Shown here one piece after another: positions 15,984 to 23,596 of a stretch of 64,000 nt of DNA; the stretch's first letter is position 1, and every line of letters starts with the position of its first letter. This DNA is from Bacteroidales bacterium UBA6377. GTDB taxonomy: Bacteria > Bacteroidota > Bacteroidia > Bacteroidales > UBA932. A program made the position numbers and the translations under genes. The notes under the pieces are model-generated. The model had not been told where the DNA came from. It made no database searches and saw only the letters and a list, made by a program, of their open reading frames with translations. Location of the stretch: positions 138,839 to 202,838 of the forward strand of contig DJQV01000023.1 in assembly GCA_002438805.1 (NCBI GenBank). The letters run 5' to 3'.

Positions 15984-17965
15984 CTTACAATATTCATTTC
16001 ATCGAGAAGCCATCCGGCTCCGCCGAACTTGTCCATCATGAACAGCACATATCTGATATCCACGCAGATGCACCTCTGGAGGTTAGGTTCGAAGATTACA
16101 TCCCCGCTCATCGCCTCCCAGTTGCCGTCGAACGCGAGGCCTATGAGGTTGCCGTCGGCATCCATCACCGGGCTTCCGGAGTTGCCTCCGGTTATGTCGA
16201 GGTTGGTCAGGAAACAGGTTACCAGTTCCCCTTCCGCATCCGCGTACTGGCCGTAGTCCTGAGCGCTGTAAAGTTCCTTGAGCCTTGCAGGGACGCGGAA
16301 CTCGTAGTTGCCCGGATCTTCCTTTTCCATGACACCCTTGAGGGTCGTATAGTATTTGTAGATGACTCCGTCTTTCGGCTCATAACCCTTGACTGTCCCG
16401 TATGTCAGGCGGCAGGTAGAGTTGGCGTCCGGGTAGCTCGGCTTGTCTTTCTGCCATTCGAGCAGGGCGGCGGCGTACGCCTTGGACGGGGCTTCCAGCG
16501 AGTCGGCCCATGCGAGGATCTGCCCGAAAAGAGGACCGGTCTTGTCCATCATGGCCGTACGGAGCTGTGCTGCCGGGTCGGCCTCCAGATCGGCTCCTGC
16601 GGCGCGTGCCGCCTCAAGTTTCCCGTATGAGGTGAATACACTCTCATCGAACATCTTGTCCACCATCTCCTCGCAGATTTCCAGCCTGCCCTGAGGGGCG
16701 GCGTTCTGAAGATAGTGACGTACCATGGCGTGAGCCACTTTGCGGTCTACTTCCGCATCATAGTTTTTGTAGACGAAAGCGTCTTTGGCCCTGGCCAGTC
16801 CGAGCAACTCGATCCTGCCGATGGTCTCTGACAGCAGCGTGTAGTCCTTGTAAGCCTGTTTGCGCCCTTCCACGGCCGCAGCGATACCGGAAACAGGATC
16901 CCCGTATTTCTTGATCCGGCTCTTCTTGCCGTTTATCCATGCTCCGAGTTCGGTTTCCTTTTCTTCCTGGCGTCCGATGACGTTGAGTTTGGCGAAGGCC
17001 TCTTTCATGCCGATCCATTTTTTCCACCCGTTGGATGAGGAGGCGTACTTGCTTGCATACTGCAGGCCGACCTTGTCGTCCGCCCTCATCTCTTTCCACA
17101 GCACATCCTGACGGACCCCACGTGCGGCGATGCGGATGTCGTTGATTTCGAGCATGTCTTCGAGCTGGGAAGCGGTCTGGTAGCGCTGGGTGCGGCCCGG
17201 GTATCCCATTATCATCGCGAAGTCGCCTTCCTGAATCCCTTTCAATGAGACATTGAGGAACTGCTTCGGGGTCATCGGTACGTTGTTCTCTGAGTAGTCT
17301 GCCGGCTCATTGTCCGGTCCGGCGTAGACCCTGAACATCGAGAAGTCGCATGTGTGGCGCGGCCACATCCAGTTGTCCGTGTCTCCTCCGAATTTGCCCA
17401 TGGATGCCGGCGGAGCACCCACGAACCTGACGTCGCGGTAGATTTTGTACACTATCAGGTACTGTACATTGTCGTTGAAGAAACTGACGATCTGTGCCGT
17501 GCAGTGCGGGTTTTCCTTGATGGCTTTCTGGATGAGAGCTTCGCGGGACTTGTCGTCCTTGACCTTGCCTGTCACGTCCGTCATCTTCTGGAGAAACTTC
17601 ACGGTAAGTCCCGGTACCGGTATCTCCTCACTGCGGTCGGAGGCCCAGTAGCCGTCCTCAAGGTAATTGTGCTCCTCGGAGGACAGAGCTTGGATGCTGC
17701 TGTAGCCGCAGTGGTGGTTGGTCACGAGCAGTCCGCTTCCGGAGATGATCTCCCCGGTGCAGCCGCCTCCGAACTGGACCACGGCATCCTTGATGGATGA
17801 ATGGTTGACACTGTAGATCTGGTCGGCCGTGAGCCTGGATCCAAGATTACGCATGGCGTCGCTGTTGATTTTCTCAAGCAGCGGCAGCATCCACATCCCT
17901 TCATCGGCCCGGGCCGGTGTCATCAGAGCCGCGAGAGCGGCGAGTGTGAGTAAAAACTTTTTCAT
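15980..17965 (-). CDS. S46-family dipeptidyl-peptidase, DPP7-like
   Basis: Periplasmic serine exopeptidase that removes dipeptides from oligopeptides. Started at MKKFLLTLAALAALM (661 residues) with a signal peptide to about residue 20; a longer in-frame start at 18055 lies inside rnhB. The catalytic His is in TNHHCGYSS (residue 85), the Asp lies in the PRHTCDFS region or just after, and the Ser is in GGNSGSP (residue 596). The residue 18 after the Ser, which sets P1 choice, is Gly614 in LAFDGNWEAMSGD. DPP11 enzymes have Arg there, so hydrophobic P1 (DPP7-like) is predicted. It begins 1 nt after the rnhB stop. Confidence 0.93.
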   Translation of the reverse strand: MKKFLLTLAALAALMTPARADEGMWMLPLLEKINSDAMRNLGSRLTADQIYSVNHSSIKDAVVQFGGGCTGEIISGSGLLVTNHHCGYSSIQALSSEEHNYLEDGYWASDRSEEIPVPGLTVKFLQKMTDVTGKVKDDKSREALIQKAIKENPHCTAQIVSFFNDNVQYLIVYKIYRDVRFVGAPPASMGKFGGDTDNWMWPRHTCDFSMFRVYAGPDNEPADYSENNVPMTPKQFLNVSLKGIQEGDFAMIMGYPGRTQRYQTASQLEDMLEINDIRIAARGVRQDVLWKEMRADDKVGLQYASKYASSSNGWKKWIGMKEAFAKLNVIGRQEEKETELGAWINGKKSRIKKYGDPVSGIAAAVEGRKQAYKDYTLLSETIGRIELLGLARAKDAFVYKNYDAEVDRKVAHAMVRHYLQNAAPQGRLEICEEMVDKMFDESVFTSYGKLEAARAAGADLEADPAAQLRTAMMDKTGPLFGQILAWADSLEAPSKAYAAALLEWQKDKPSYPDANSTCRLTYGTVKGYEPKDGVIYKYYTTLKGVMEKEDPGNYEFRVPARLKELYSAQDYGQYADAEGELVTCFLTNLDITGGNSGSPVMDADGNLIGLAFDGNWEAMSGDVIFEPNLQRCICVDIRYVLFMMDKFGGAGWLLDEMNIVR

Positions 17966-17966
17966 A

Positions 17967-18587
17967 TCATTGAATTTCAAATAAACTTGGTTCGAGGGCC
18001 TTGGGGTGAAAGGAGCGGCGGTGCTCCGGGGTGAGACCGAAGCGGCGTATCGCATCGATATGCTCCTTGGTGGGGTAGCCCATGTTGCGTGCCCAGCCGT
18101 ATCCGGGGTAGAGTTTGTCCAGTTCCCTCATCCTCTCATCCCTCCAGGTCTTTGCAAGCACTGAAGCCGCCGCTATCGAGGCGTAGGTGGCGTCCCCGTG
18201 CACCACGGTGGCATAGCTATACCCCTTCATGGGGCGGAAACGGTTGCCGTCCACCAGCAGGAAGTCCGGTTTGACACTCAGTTTGCGCACAGCACGCTGC
18301 ATGCCCTCCACTGACGCCCAAAGTATGTTGAGAGTGTCGATTTCTTCTGCGCAGACTTCTTCCACGGCCCATGCCACGGCCTCCCTCTCTATCACTTCCC
18401 TCAAAATGTCACGAGATTTTTCGCTCATCTGCTTGGAGTCGTTGAGCAGCGGATGAGTGAAGTCCGGGGGCAGAATCACAGCTGCGGCAAACACAGGCCC
18501 CGCAAGAGGGCCGCGTCCCGCTTCATCGCATCCGGCCTCGATGAGATCCGGGTGCATGTTGCCCGATAGATGGATTTCTTGTGGCAT
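17967..18587 (-). CDS. rnhB: Ribonuclease HII
   Basis: Removes RNA from RNA-DNA hybrids and single ribonucleotides from DNA. 206 residues. The RNase H fold starts at EAGCDEAGRGPLAGPVFAA, with the catalytic DE; the second acid is in LLVDGN and the family residues in HGDATYASIAAASVLAK are intact. The start at 18587 is favoured because a -7 element lies 7 nt upstream. First gene of the operon rnhB-DPP7-mrp-rsmA, in which all junctions are 1-4 nt or overlap. Confidence 0.95.
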   Translation of the reverse strand: MPQEIHLSGNMHPDLIEAGCDEAGRGPLAGPVFAAAVILPPDFTHPLLNDSKQMSEKSRDILREVIEREAVAWAVEEVCAEEIDTLNILWASVEGMQRAVRKLSVKPDFLLVDGNRFRPMKGYSYATVVHGDATYASIAAASVLAKTWRDERMRELDKLYPGYGWARNMGYPTKEHIDAIRRFGLTPEHRRSFHPKALEPSLFEIQ

Positions 18588-18594
18588 TATACCA

Positions 18595-18602
18595 CAAATT
18601 TA
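18595..18602 (-). promoter_or_regulatory. -7 promoter element for rnhB operon
   Basis: Minus strand TAAATTTG, an exact TAnnTTTG match ending 7 nt before the rnhB ATG. It would drive rnhB-DPP7-mrp-rsmA with almost no leader. Confidence 0.5.
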
Positions 18603-18626
18603 AAAACATTTCGGGATTTTCCCCTC

Positions 18627-19031
18627 TCATTGTTCGTCTTTAAGACGGGACATCAGGAATGCGTTGGTCTGGGTGAGAGTCTTGATGGTCTGGTCCTGGG
18701 ACTGGATGAGCTGTGTGGCGGTCTTGAGTTTCTCCATAAGGATCTCAAGACGGTTTTCGTATTCGCGTATCAGTTCTTTTTTCTGACTATCAAAATCCCG
18801 GCGCTCTTCCAGAAGGGTATCTTTGCTCCCGCAGGAGATCACGTCCTCTTCCTTGAGGCCGAAGTGGAGCGCAAATTTTGTCAGGGTCTTGCAGAAAAGG
18901 TTGGTCTTGCCGGTCTCGAAATTGATATAGGTCGTGCGTCCGATACCGAGTTCATCTGCCATGGCGGCTTGTGACAGGCCCGAGTCCTCTCTTATCTTCC
19001 GTATGCTTATATGTGTCTTGTCGGCTCGCAT
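18627..19031 (-). CDS. XRE-family transcriptional regulator with coiled-coil tail
   Basis: 134 residues from MRADKTHISIRKI. Residues about 8-60 form a Cro/CI-type helix-turn-helix: IREDSGLSQAAMADELGIGRTTYINFETGKTNLF. The C-terminal half is rich in Glu, Lys and Leu and predicts a coiled coil for dimerisation. ATGs at 19034 and 19031 are both possible; the -7 element spacing favours 19031. It is divergent from a small gene that precedes the EF-G paralog, so it may control that unit. No ligand domain is visible. Confidence 0.85.
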   Translation of the reverse strand: MRADKTHISIRKIREDSGLSQAAMADELGIGRTTYINFETGKTNLFCKTLTKFALHFGLKEEDVISCGSKDTLLEERRDFDSQKKELIREYENRLEILMEKLKTATQLIQSQDQTIKTLTQTNAFLMSRLKDEQ

Positions 19032-19036
19032 CATCG

Positions 19037-19044
19037 CAAAAATA
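19037..19044 (-). promoter_or_regulatory. -7 promoter element for XRE regulator
   Basis: Minus strand TATTTTTG, an exact TAnnTTTG match, 5 nt from the ATG at 19031. Confidence 0.45.
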
Positions 19045-19163
19045 GTCAGTATGCAAGGATGACGTGTGACCGATTTATCGTACAATGTTCATAAAAATTA
19101 GACAAAAAGCATAAGAAAGATAAAAAAGTGACCGGTTGGCATTGTCTTCCTGTTGTTTATTTA

Positions 19164-19177
19164 TGGACAAAAGTCCA
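19164..19177. repeat. Short palindrome, possible operator
   Basis: TGGACAAAAGTCCA is a perfect 5-bp dyad around AAAA, in the divergent region between the XRE gene and the small gene. It is placed where an XRE dimer could bind, but a single copy is weak evidence. Confidence 0.3.
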
Positions 19178-19188
19178 ACTTAGCGGAC

Positions 19189-19416
19189 ATGGAAAGAGAA
19201 AGAGAGATGCTGCTCCTCAGACTGGGGCGTATGCTAGATGACGGAGAACTGGTGCCGGAAGGAATCACCAGTCTGTCGGACGTATGTCCGGGTGGCCTGG
19301 GGGTGAGCCCGCGTGACCTTGACGAAGTGCTGCTTGAAGAACTTGGTGTCACTGGTGAAGAATTTTTTGCCTTATATGGCAGAAAGGTTATTGACAATGG
19401 AAACAAATTTTATTAG
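19189..19416 (+). CDS. Small hypothetical protein, possible truncated HTH domain
   Basis: 75 residues from MEREREMLLLRLGRM; a TTG 36 bases upstream in frame is less likely. The stretch DDGELVPEGITSLSDVCPG then GVSPRDLDEVLLEELG resembles a helix-turn-helix of the AraC-related kind, in which SLSDV and SPRDLDEVL would be the two helices. No enzyme motif or signal peptide is seen. It is followed after 49 nt by the EF-G paralog, whose promoter overlaps the end of this frame. The function is unknown; a DNA-binding or adaptor role is only a guess. Confidence 0.6.
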   Translation: MEREREMLLLRLGRMLDDGELVPEGITSLSDVCPGGLGVSPRDLDEVLLEELGVTGEEFFALYGRKVIDNGNKFY

Positions 19417-19421
19417 ATTTG
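19391..19421 (+). promoter_or_regulatory. Promoter for EF-G paralog (-33 TTG, -7 TAGATTTG)
   Basis: TTG at 19391-19393, a 20-bp spacer, then TAGATTTG at 19414-19421, an exact match to the Bacteroidota -7 consensus. It overlaps the last codons of the small gene. The expected start near 19426 leaves a leader of about 40 nt. Confidence 0.6.
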
Positions 19422-19465
19422 TGAACTTTGCTTTAAAAACCAAATATTTTTAATAACACCAGACA

Positions 19466-21583
19466 ATGAAAGAATACACAACCAAAGAGATCCGCAACGT
19501 GGTACTTCTCGGAGCGACAAAGTCCGGAAAGACCACGTTGGCTGAAGCTATGCTCTATGAGGGCAAGGTAATCGACAGGCGCGGAAGCGTGGAGGACAAG
19601 AATACAGTCTCCGACTACAACGAGCTGGAGAAGATCAACCAGAGATCCATCTACGCCACCCCTCTGTATGCCGAGTTCCTCGGAGCAAAGGTCAACATCA
19701 TAGACGCCCCGGGAGCAGATGACTTCATCGGGGGAGCGTATTCAGCATTCAGAGTGTGCGAGAGCGGCCTGCTCGTGGTCAACGCACAGCAGGGGGTCGA
19801 GGTGGGCACCGAGAACTTCATCCGTCTCGCATCGGACAAGAAGCTTCCTCTCGTGGTGGCTGTCAACCAGCTCGACGCTGACAAGGCCGACTGGGAAAGC
19901 GTGCAGTCCTCCCTTCAAGAGGCCATGGGTAAGAAGCTGGTATATATCCAGTTCCCGGTCAATGTGGGCCCGGCATTCGACGGGTTTGTGGATGTGCTTA
20001 CAAACAAATACTATCATTTCAAGGATGCCAACGGCACCCGCGAGGATCTTGAGATCCCGGAGAACCTCAAGGAGCAGGCCGAGGAGATGCGCCAGGAGCT
20101 CATAGAGCGTGCCGCCGAATATGATGACACCCTGATGGAGAAGTTCTTCGAGGCGGGAAGCCTTACAGAGGACGAGATCCGCAAGGGGCTCAACCGCGGC
20201 ATCGTGGCAGGTGAGGCTTATCCGGTGTTCTGTGTCAGCGCCAAGAAGGACATAGGTGTAAAGAGGCTTCTGGAGTTCACCAAGAACGTGGTTCCTGCCC
20301 CGTCCTGCAACCCGGAAGGGCCGGCGTCCCTTTTCATATACAAGAACGATGTCGAGCCGCACCTCGGAGAAGTTTCTTTCTTCAAGGTGATGAGCGGAAC
20401 CATTACTCCGGGCATGGATCTGGAGGACCCCGCCACCGGCAACAAGGAGCGCCTCTCCGCCATTTATGCCGTGGCCGGACTGAAGAAGGAGCAGGTGACA
20501 GCGCTCAAGGCGGGCGATCTCGGATGTACCGTGAAACTCAAGAACGGACGTTCCAACATCACCCTTTCCGCTCCGGGATCCGGGCTCGAATGGGACAAGA
20601 TTGTCTATCCGGCACCGAAATACCGCTGTGCCATCAAGGCCAAGGTGCAGCAGGAGGAGCAGAAACTCGGCGATGCACTCAAGAAGATCGCATCTCAGGA
20701 TCCTACCGTGATTGTCGAATATTCCAAGGAACTCCGCCAGACCATCCTCAGCGGCAACGGCGAGCAGCACATCAACATTGTCAAGTGGCGTCTGAACAAC
20801 GAGTTCAAGGTTGAGGTCGAGCTCTTCGCACCGAAGATCCCTTATCGCGAGACCATAACCAAGGTTGCCTGTGCGACCTACCGCCACAAGAAGCAGTCCG
20901 GCGGGGCCGGCCAGTTCGGAGAGGTATCCCTGCTCATCTGCCCTTACGAGGAAGGTGTCGAAGCTCCGAAAGTGTTCAAGATCAACGGCAAGGACATGGT
21001 GATGAACATCAAGTCGTCAGAGTCCTTTGATCTGGAGTGGGGCGGCAAACTCGAGTTCTACAACTGTATCGTGGGCGGTGCCATCGATGCGCGCTTCATG
21101 CCTGCTATCCTCAAGGGCATCAACGACAAGATGACCGAAGGTCCTCTTACCGGTTCGTACGCACGCGACATCAGGGTCTATGTATACGACGGCAAGATGC
21201 ATCCGGTTGACTCCAACGAAATCTCATTTGTGCTCGCTGCGCGTAACGCGTTCAAGGAGGCGTTCCGCAATGCCGGCCCTAAGATCATGGAGCCTATCTA
21301 CAACGTTGAAGTGATGACTCCGGCGGACTATCAAGGGGCCTGCATGTCAGATCTCCAGAACCGCCGCGGTATCCTCGGAGACATGGGAGCTGACAAGGGC
21401 TTCTCCATCCTCAAGGCCCGCGTGCCTCTTGCAGAGCTTTACCGCTATTCGACGACTCTCAGTTCGCTGACATCGGGAGCTGCGACTTTCTCCATGTCTT
21501 TTGCTGACTATCAGCCTGTTCCTGGAGATGTGCAGACCAAGCTGCTCGCTGAGTACGCGGCGGCGGAAGCTGACGAAGACTAG
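19466..21583 (+). CDS. fusA2: EF-G paralog with altered GTPase motifs (EF-G2 type)
   Basis: 705 residues with the five-domain layout of EF-G. The P-loop is intact (GATKSGKTT, 16-24). Switch I reads QRSIYA (59-64) where EF-G has ERGITI, so the Mg-coordinating Thr is Tyr63. G3 reads DAPGADDF (80-87) in place of DTPGHVDF, so the catalytic His is Ala84. G4 is NQLD (134-137) instead of NKMD. In Bacteroides thetaiotaomicron an EF-G2 lacking GTPase activity supports translation under starvation and gut colonisation; this looks like its counterpart (inference). A canonical fusA is at 44017-46134. It has its own promoter and terminator. Confidence 0.88.
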   Translation: MKEYTTKEIRNVVLLGATKSGKTTLAEAMLYEGKVIDRRGSVEDKNTVSDYNELEKINQRSIYATPLYAEFLGAKVNIIDAPGADDFIGGAYSAFRVCESGLLVVNAQQGVEVGTENFIRLASDKKLPLVVAVNQLDADKADWESVQSSLQEAMGKKLVYIQFPVNVGPAFDGFVDVLTNKYYHFKDANGTREDLEIPENLKEQAEEMRQELIERAAEYDDTLMEKFFEAGSLTEDEIRKGLNRGIVAGEAYPVFCVSAKKDIGVKRLLEFTKNVVPAPSCNPEGPASLFIYKNDVEPHLGEVSFFKVMSGTITPGMDLEDPATGNKERLSAIYAVAGLKKEQVTALKAGDLGCTVKLKNGRSNITLSAPGSGLEWDKIVYPAPKYRCAIKAKVQQEEQKLGDALKKIASQDPTVIVEYSKELRQTILSGNGEQHINIVKWRLNNEFKVEVELFAPKIPYRETITKVACATYRHKKQSGGAGQFGEVSLLICPYEEGVEAPKVFKINGKDMVMNIKSSESFDLEWGGKLEFYNCIVGGAIDARFMPAILKGINDKMTEGPLTGSYARDIRVYVYDGKMHPVDSNEISFVLAARNAFKEAFRNAGPKIMEPIYNVEVMTPADYQGACMSDLQNRRGILGDMGADKGFSILKARVPLAELYRYSTTLSSLTSGAATFSMSFADYQPVPGDVQTKLLAEYAAAEADED

Positions 21584-21602
21584 TCGAGACACAGACGATA
21601 TG

Positions 21603-21645
21603 ACGGCGGTGACGGCAATGGCCGGAGCCGCCGTTTGTCTTTGTT
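21603..21645 (+). terminator. Terminator after EF-G paralog
   Basis: Stem ACGGCGG/CCGCCGT (21603-21609 with 21628-21634), an inner CGGC/GCCG stem with loop AATG, then the U-rich TTGTCTTTGTT. The U-tract also holds the -33 element of the next gene. Confidence 0.7.
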
Positions 21646-21665
21646 GCACGGAATCGATAACTTTG
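21634..21665 (+). promoter_or_regulatory. Promoter TTTG-N20-TAACTTTG
   Basis: TTTG at 21634-21637 and TAACTTTG at 21658-21665 with a 20-bp spacer match the full Bacteroidota sigma-ABfr consensus. The start would fall near 21670, 13 nt before the ATG at 21683. The -33 overlaps the fusA2 terminator tail. Confidence 0.7.
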
Positions 21666-21682
21666 TGCAGATACTTTGACTG

Positions 21683-22330
21683 ATGGACAGAATCAAGATT
21701 CTTTTTGCCTGCTTTGCTGCCCTGTTTGCGGCATCCCAGCGCGCAGATGCACAGTTTGCGCTCAGCCTCGGGGCCTCTTTTCCCGGGACCGTATATGTGG
21801 ACAACGGTTACGACAACTATTACGCCCGGCTCCGCATCGGCTTCGATGTGGGGGCGCAGTACAATATAAGACTCAACAAATATCTCGATGCTGTGCTCAG
21901 CGCCGACTTCATCCGTCACGGGCAGGGGAAGATGGCAAAGGCCCAGATGGGCTACAACTACGCCAATTATCCGTCCTATCTCAATTTCCCTCTGATGGCC
22001 GGTCTGGCCGTCAAGATAGATTTCGACGGGGAGGGGTTCATCAACCCTTCCCATCATGCGTTCATCGAGCTCAAGGCCGGGGCCAACGCCTCCACGCTTA
22101 CCCGCGCGGTCTTTACTGACGAGAGCGGCGTAAGGCACACGGTACACTACGATATCGGTTTTGCTCCCGCCTTGTCTGTCGGCGCCGGCATGAGATTCTC
22201 GGACCATGGGGCTTTCTCTATCCGCTTCGTTGATCTTGGCGACATAAGGATGACGGAAAAGGGGAACAGCGGTTCCGAATTCCGCTATTCCCCCCGTATG
22301 GTGGATATACGATATACGTATTTCTTCTAG
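21683..22330 (+). CDS. Outer-membrane beta-barrel protein (porin-like/PorT-like)
   Basis: 215 residues. The signal peptide is cleaved near residue 23 (ADA-Q). The mature part alternates hydrophobic and polar residues in barrel-type strands, for example FALSLGASF and ARLRIGFDVGAQYNI, and ends with DIRYTYFF, the aromatic C terminus expected of outer-membrane barrels. The size suggests an 8-stranded barrel. No ligand can be inferred. It has its own strong promoter and is not part of the EF-G unit. The stop overlaps the stop of the convergent adaptor gene by 4 bases. Confidence 0.78.
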   Translation: MDRIKILFACFAALFAASQRADAQFALSLGASFPGTVYVDNGYDNYYARLRIGFDVGAQYNIRLNKYLDAVLSADFIRHGQGKMAKAQMGYNYANYPSYLNFPLMAGLAVKIDFDGEGFINPSHHAFIELKAGANASTLTRAVFTDESGVRHTVHYDIGFAPALSVGAGMRFSDHGAFSIRFVDLGDIRMTEKGNSGSEFRYSPRMVDIRYTYFF

Positions 22331-23583
22331 AATATCAGCACGTCGCTGTCTCCGTAGTTGTCGTATGAGGAGGTGATGACTTTCTCTCCCGGCTCCAGAC
22401 CCTCGAGCACTTCGTAGTATTTCGGGTTCTGTCTGCCGATGCGGATTTCCCTCTTGACCGCCTTGGATCCGTCAGGGGTCAGCACATAGATCCATTTGCC
22501 TCCTGTCTTCTGGTAGAAAGTGCCGCGCGGTATGATGATGCCTTCTTCCGGCTGTCCGAGCTGGAGATTGAGGTAGTAGGTCTGTCCGGTGCGGATGTTG
22601 TCAGGCTGCTCACCTTCGAACTTGAAGTCCGCCTGGAACTTGCCGTCCCTCACTTCAGGGTATACCTTGCGCAGGATCACTGAGAAGTTGCCGCCCTGAC
22701 GCTCGAAAGTGGCCTGAAGCCCTGCGGTGACCCTGTCGATGTAGTGTTCGTCGATCTTGGCCTCCACCTTATAGTCTCCGACAGAGTTGATCTGACCTAT
22801 CTTCATGCCGGAAGACACGCTCTGTCCGAGCACCACGTCCAGAAGTCCGAGCTCCCCGTCAATCGGGGCCTTGATGGTCAGGTTTGACTTGCGGTTGCGT
22901 ATCATCGCCATATTCTGCCTCATGTTGTCGAGGCTTTCCTGCATCTGCGTGATTTCCACGCTTCTGTAAAGGCTGTCTTGTACGGATCTTTCTTTGATCA
23001 GGGTGTATTTCTGTTGTGACAGGTCATAGTCTTCCTTGGCCTTGAGATATTCTTCTTTGGCTATGAGCTTGTCCTGATAGAGGGCTGACTGCTGTTCGTA
23101 GTTGCGGCGGTTGCGTCGTACGTCCATCTCGTAGGTCATCTCGTCCTGTCTGACTGAGAGTTTCTGCTGCTCCATCTGTATCATTGTGTTGCGCAGAATG
23201 TTCTCTTTCTCTGCGAGTTCCGCTTCGGAGTTGAGGATTTCGAGGTCGAGGTTATCGTTGCTCAGAATCAGCAGCGGTTCGCCCGCACGTACCATGGAGC
23301 CTTCCTCGACCAGAATCTTCTGGACCGTACCGCCTTCTTGGGGGCTGAGCTGGATTGTTGTCATAGGCTGCACCTGGCCGCTTACCCTGATGTAGTCGTT
23401 GAACTCTCCTCTCTGTACCTCGCTGATGCTGACGGTGTCCTTGTCCACCCTGAACGAACTTGAGTTGTCCCTGAACACCAGGTAGAGCACAAATGCCACA
23501 ACCACGGCTCCGAGCCAGTAAGGCAGGGCTTTTTTGGTGAACACGGCCTTCCAGCCGGTTTTCTTTTCGATAATCTTGTCCAT
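22327..23583 (-). CDS. Periplasmic adaptor (HlyD/MacA-type membrane fusion protein)
   Basis: 418 residues. One membrane helix near residues 24-43 (PYWLGAVVVAFVLYLVF) anchors it in the inner membrane. A lipoyl-like half-motif (VQKILVEEGSMVRAGEPLL) is followed by a long helical hairpin (about 110-240, Gln/Glu/Lys rich), the second lipoyl half (LTIKAPIDGELG), a beta-barrel and a membrane-proximal domain. It links an inner-membrane permease to TolC. It lies 13 nt downstream of the TolC-like gene in one operon behind the sigma54-type promoter at 24978-24993. Confidence 0.92.
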   Translation of the reverse strand: MDKIIEKKTGWKAVFTKKALPYWLGAVVVAFVLYLVFRDNSSSFRVDKDTVSISEVQRGEFNDYIRVSGQVQPMTTIQLSPQEGGTVQKILVEEGSMVRAGEPLLILSNDNLDLEILNSEAELAEKENILRNTMIQMEQQKLSVRQDEMTYEMDVRRNRRNYEQQSALYQDKLIAKEEYLKAKEDYDLSQQKYTLIKERSVQDSLYRSVEITQMQESLDNMRQNMAMIRNRKSNLTIKAPIDGELGLLDVVLGQSVSSGMKIGQINSVGDYKVEAKIDEHYIDRVTAGLQATFERQGGNFSVILRKVYPEVRDGKFQADFKFEGEQPDNIRTGQTYYLNLQLGQPEEGIIIPRGTFYQKTGGKWIYVLTPDGSKAVKREIRIGRQNPKYYEVLEGLEPGEKVITSSYDNYGDSDVLIF

Positions 23584-23596
23584 ATTGAATTTTTCT

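Noticed and set aside
15980..18055. Longer start of the S46 peptidase at 18055
   Set aside because: It would overlap rnhB by 89 bases and place 30 unrelated residues before a clean signal peptide.
19742..20887. 381-codon minus-strand frame opposite the EF-G paralog
   Set aside because: It mirrors the codon bias of the strongly conserved plus-strand gene, shows no domain, and has no promoter element.
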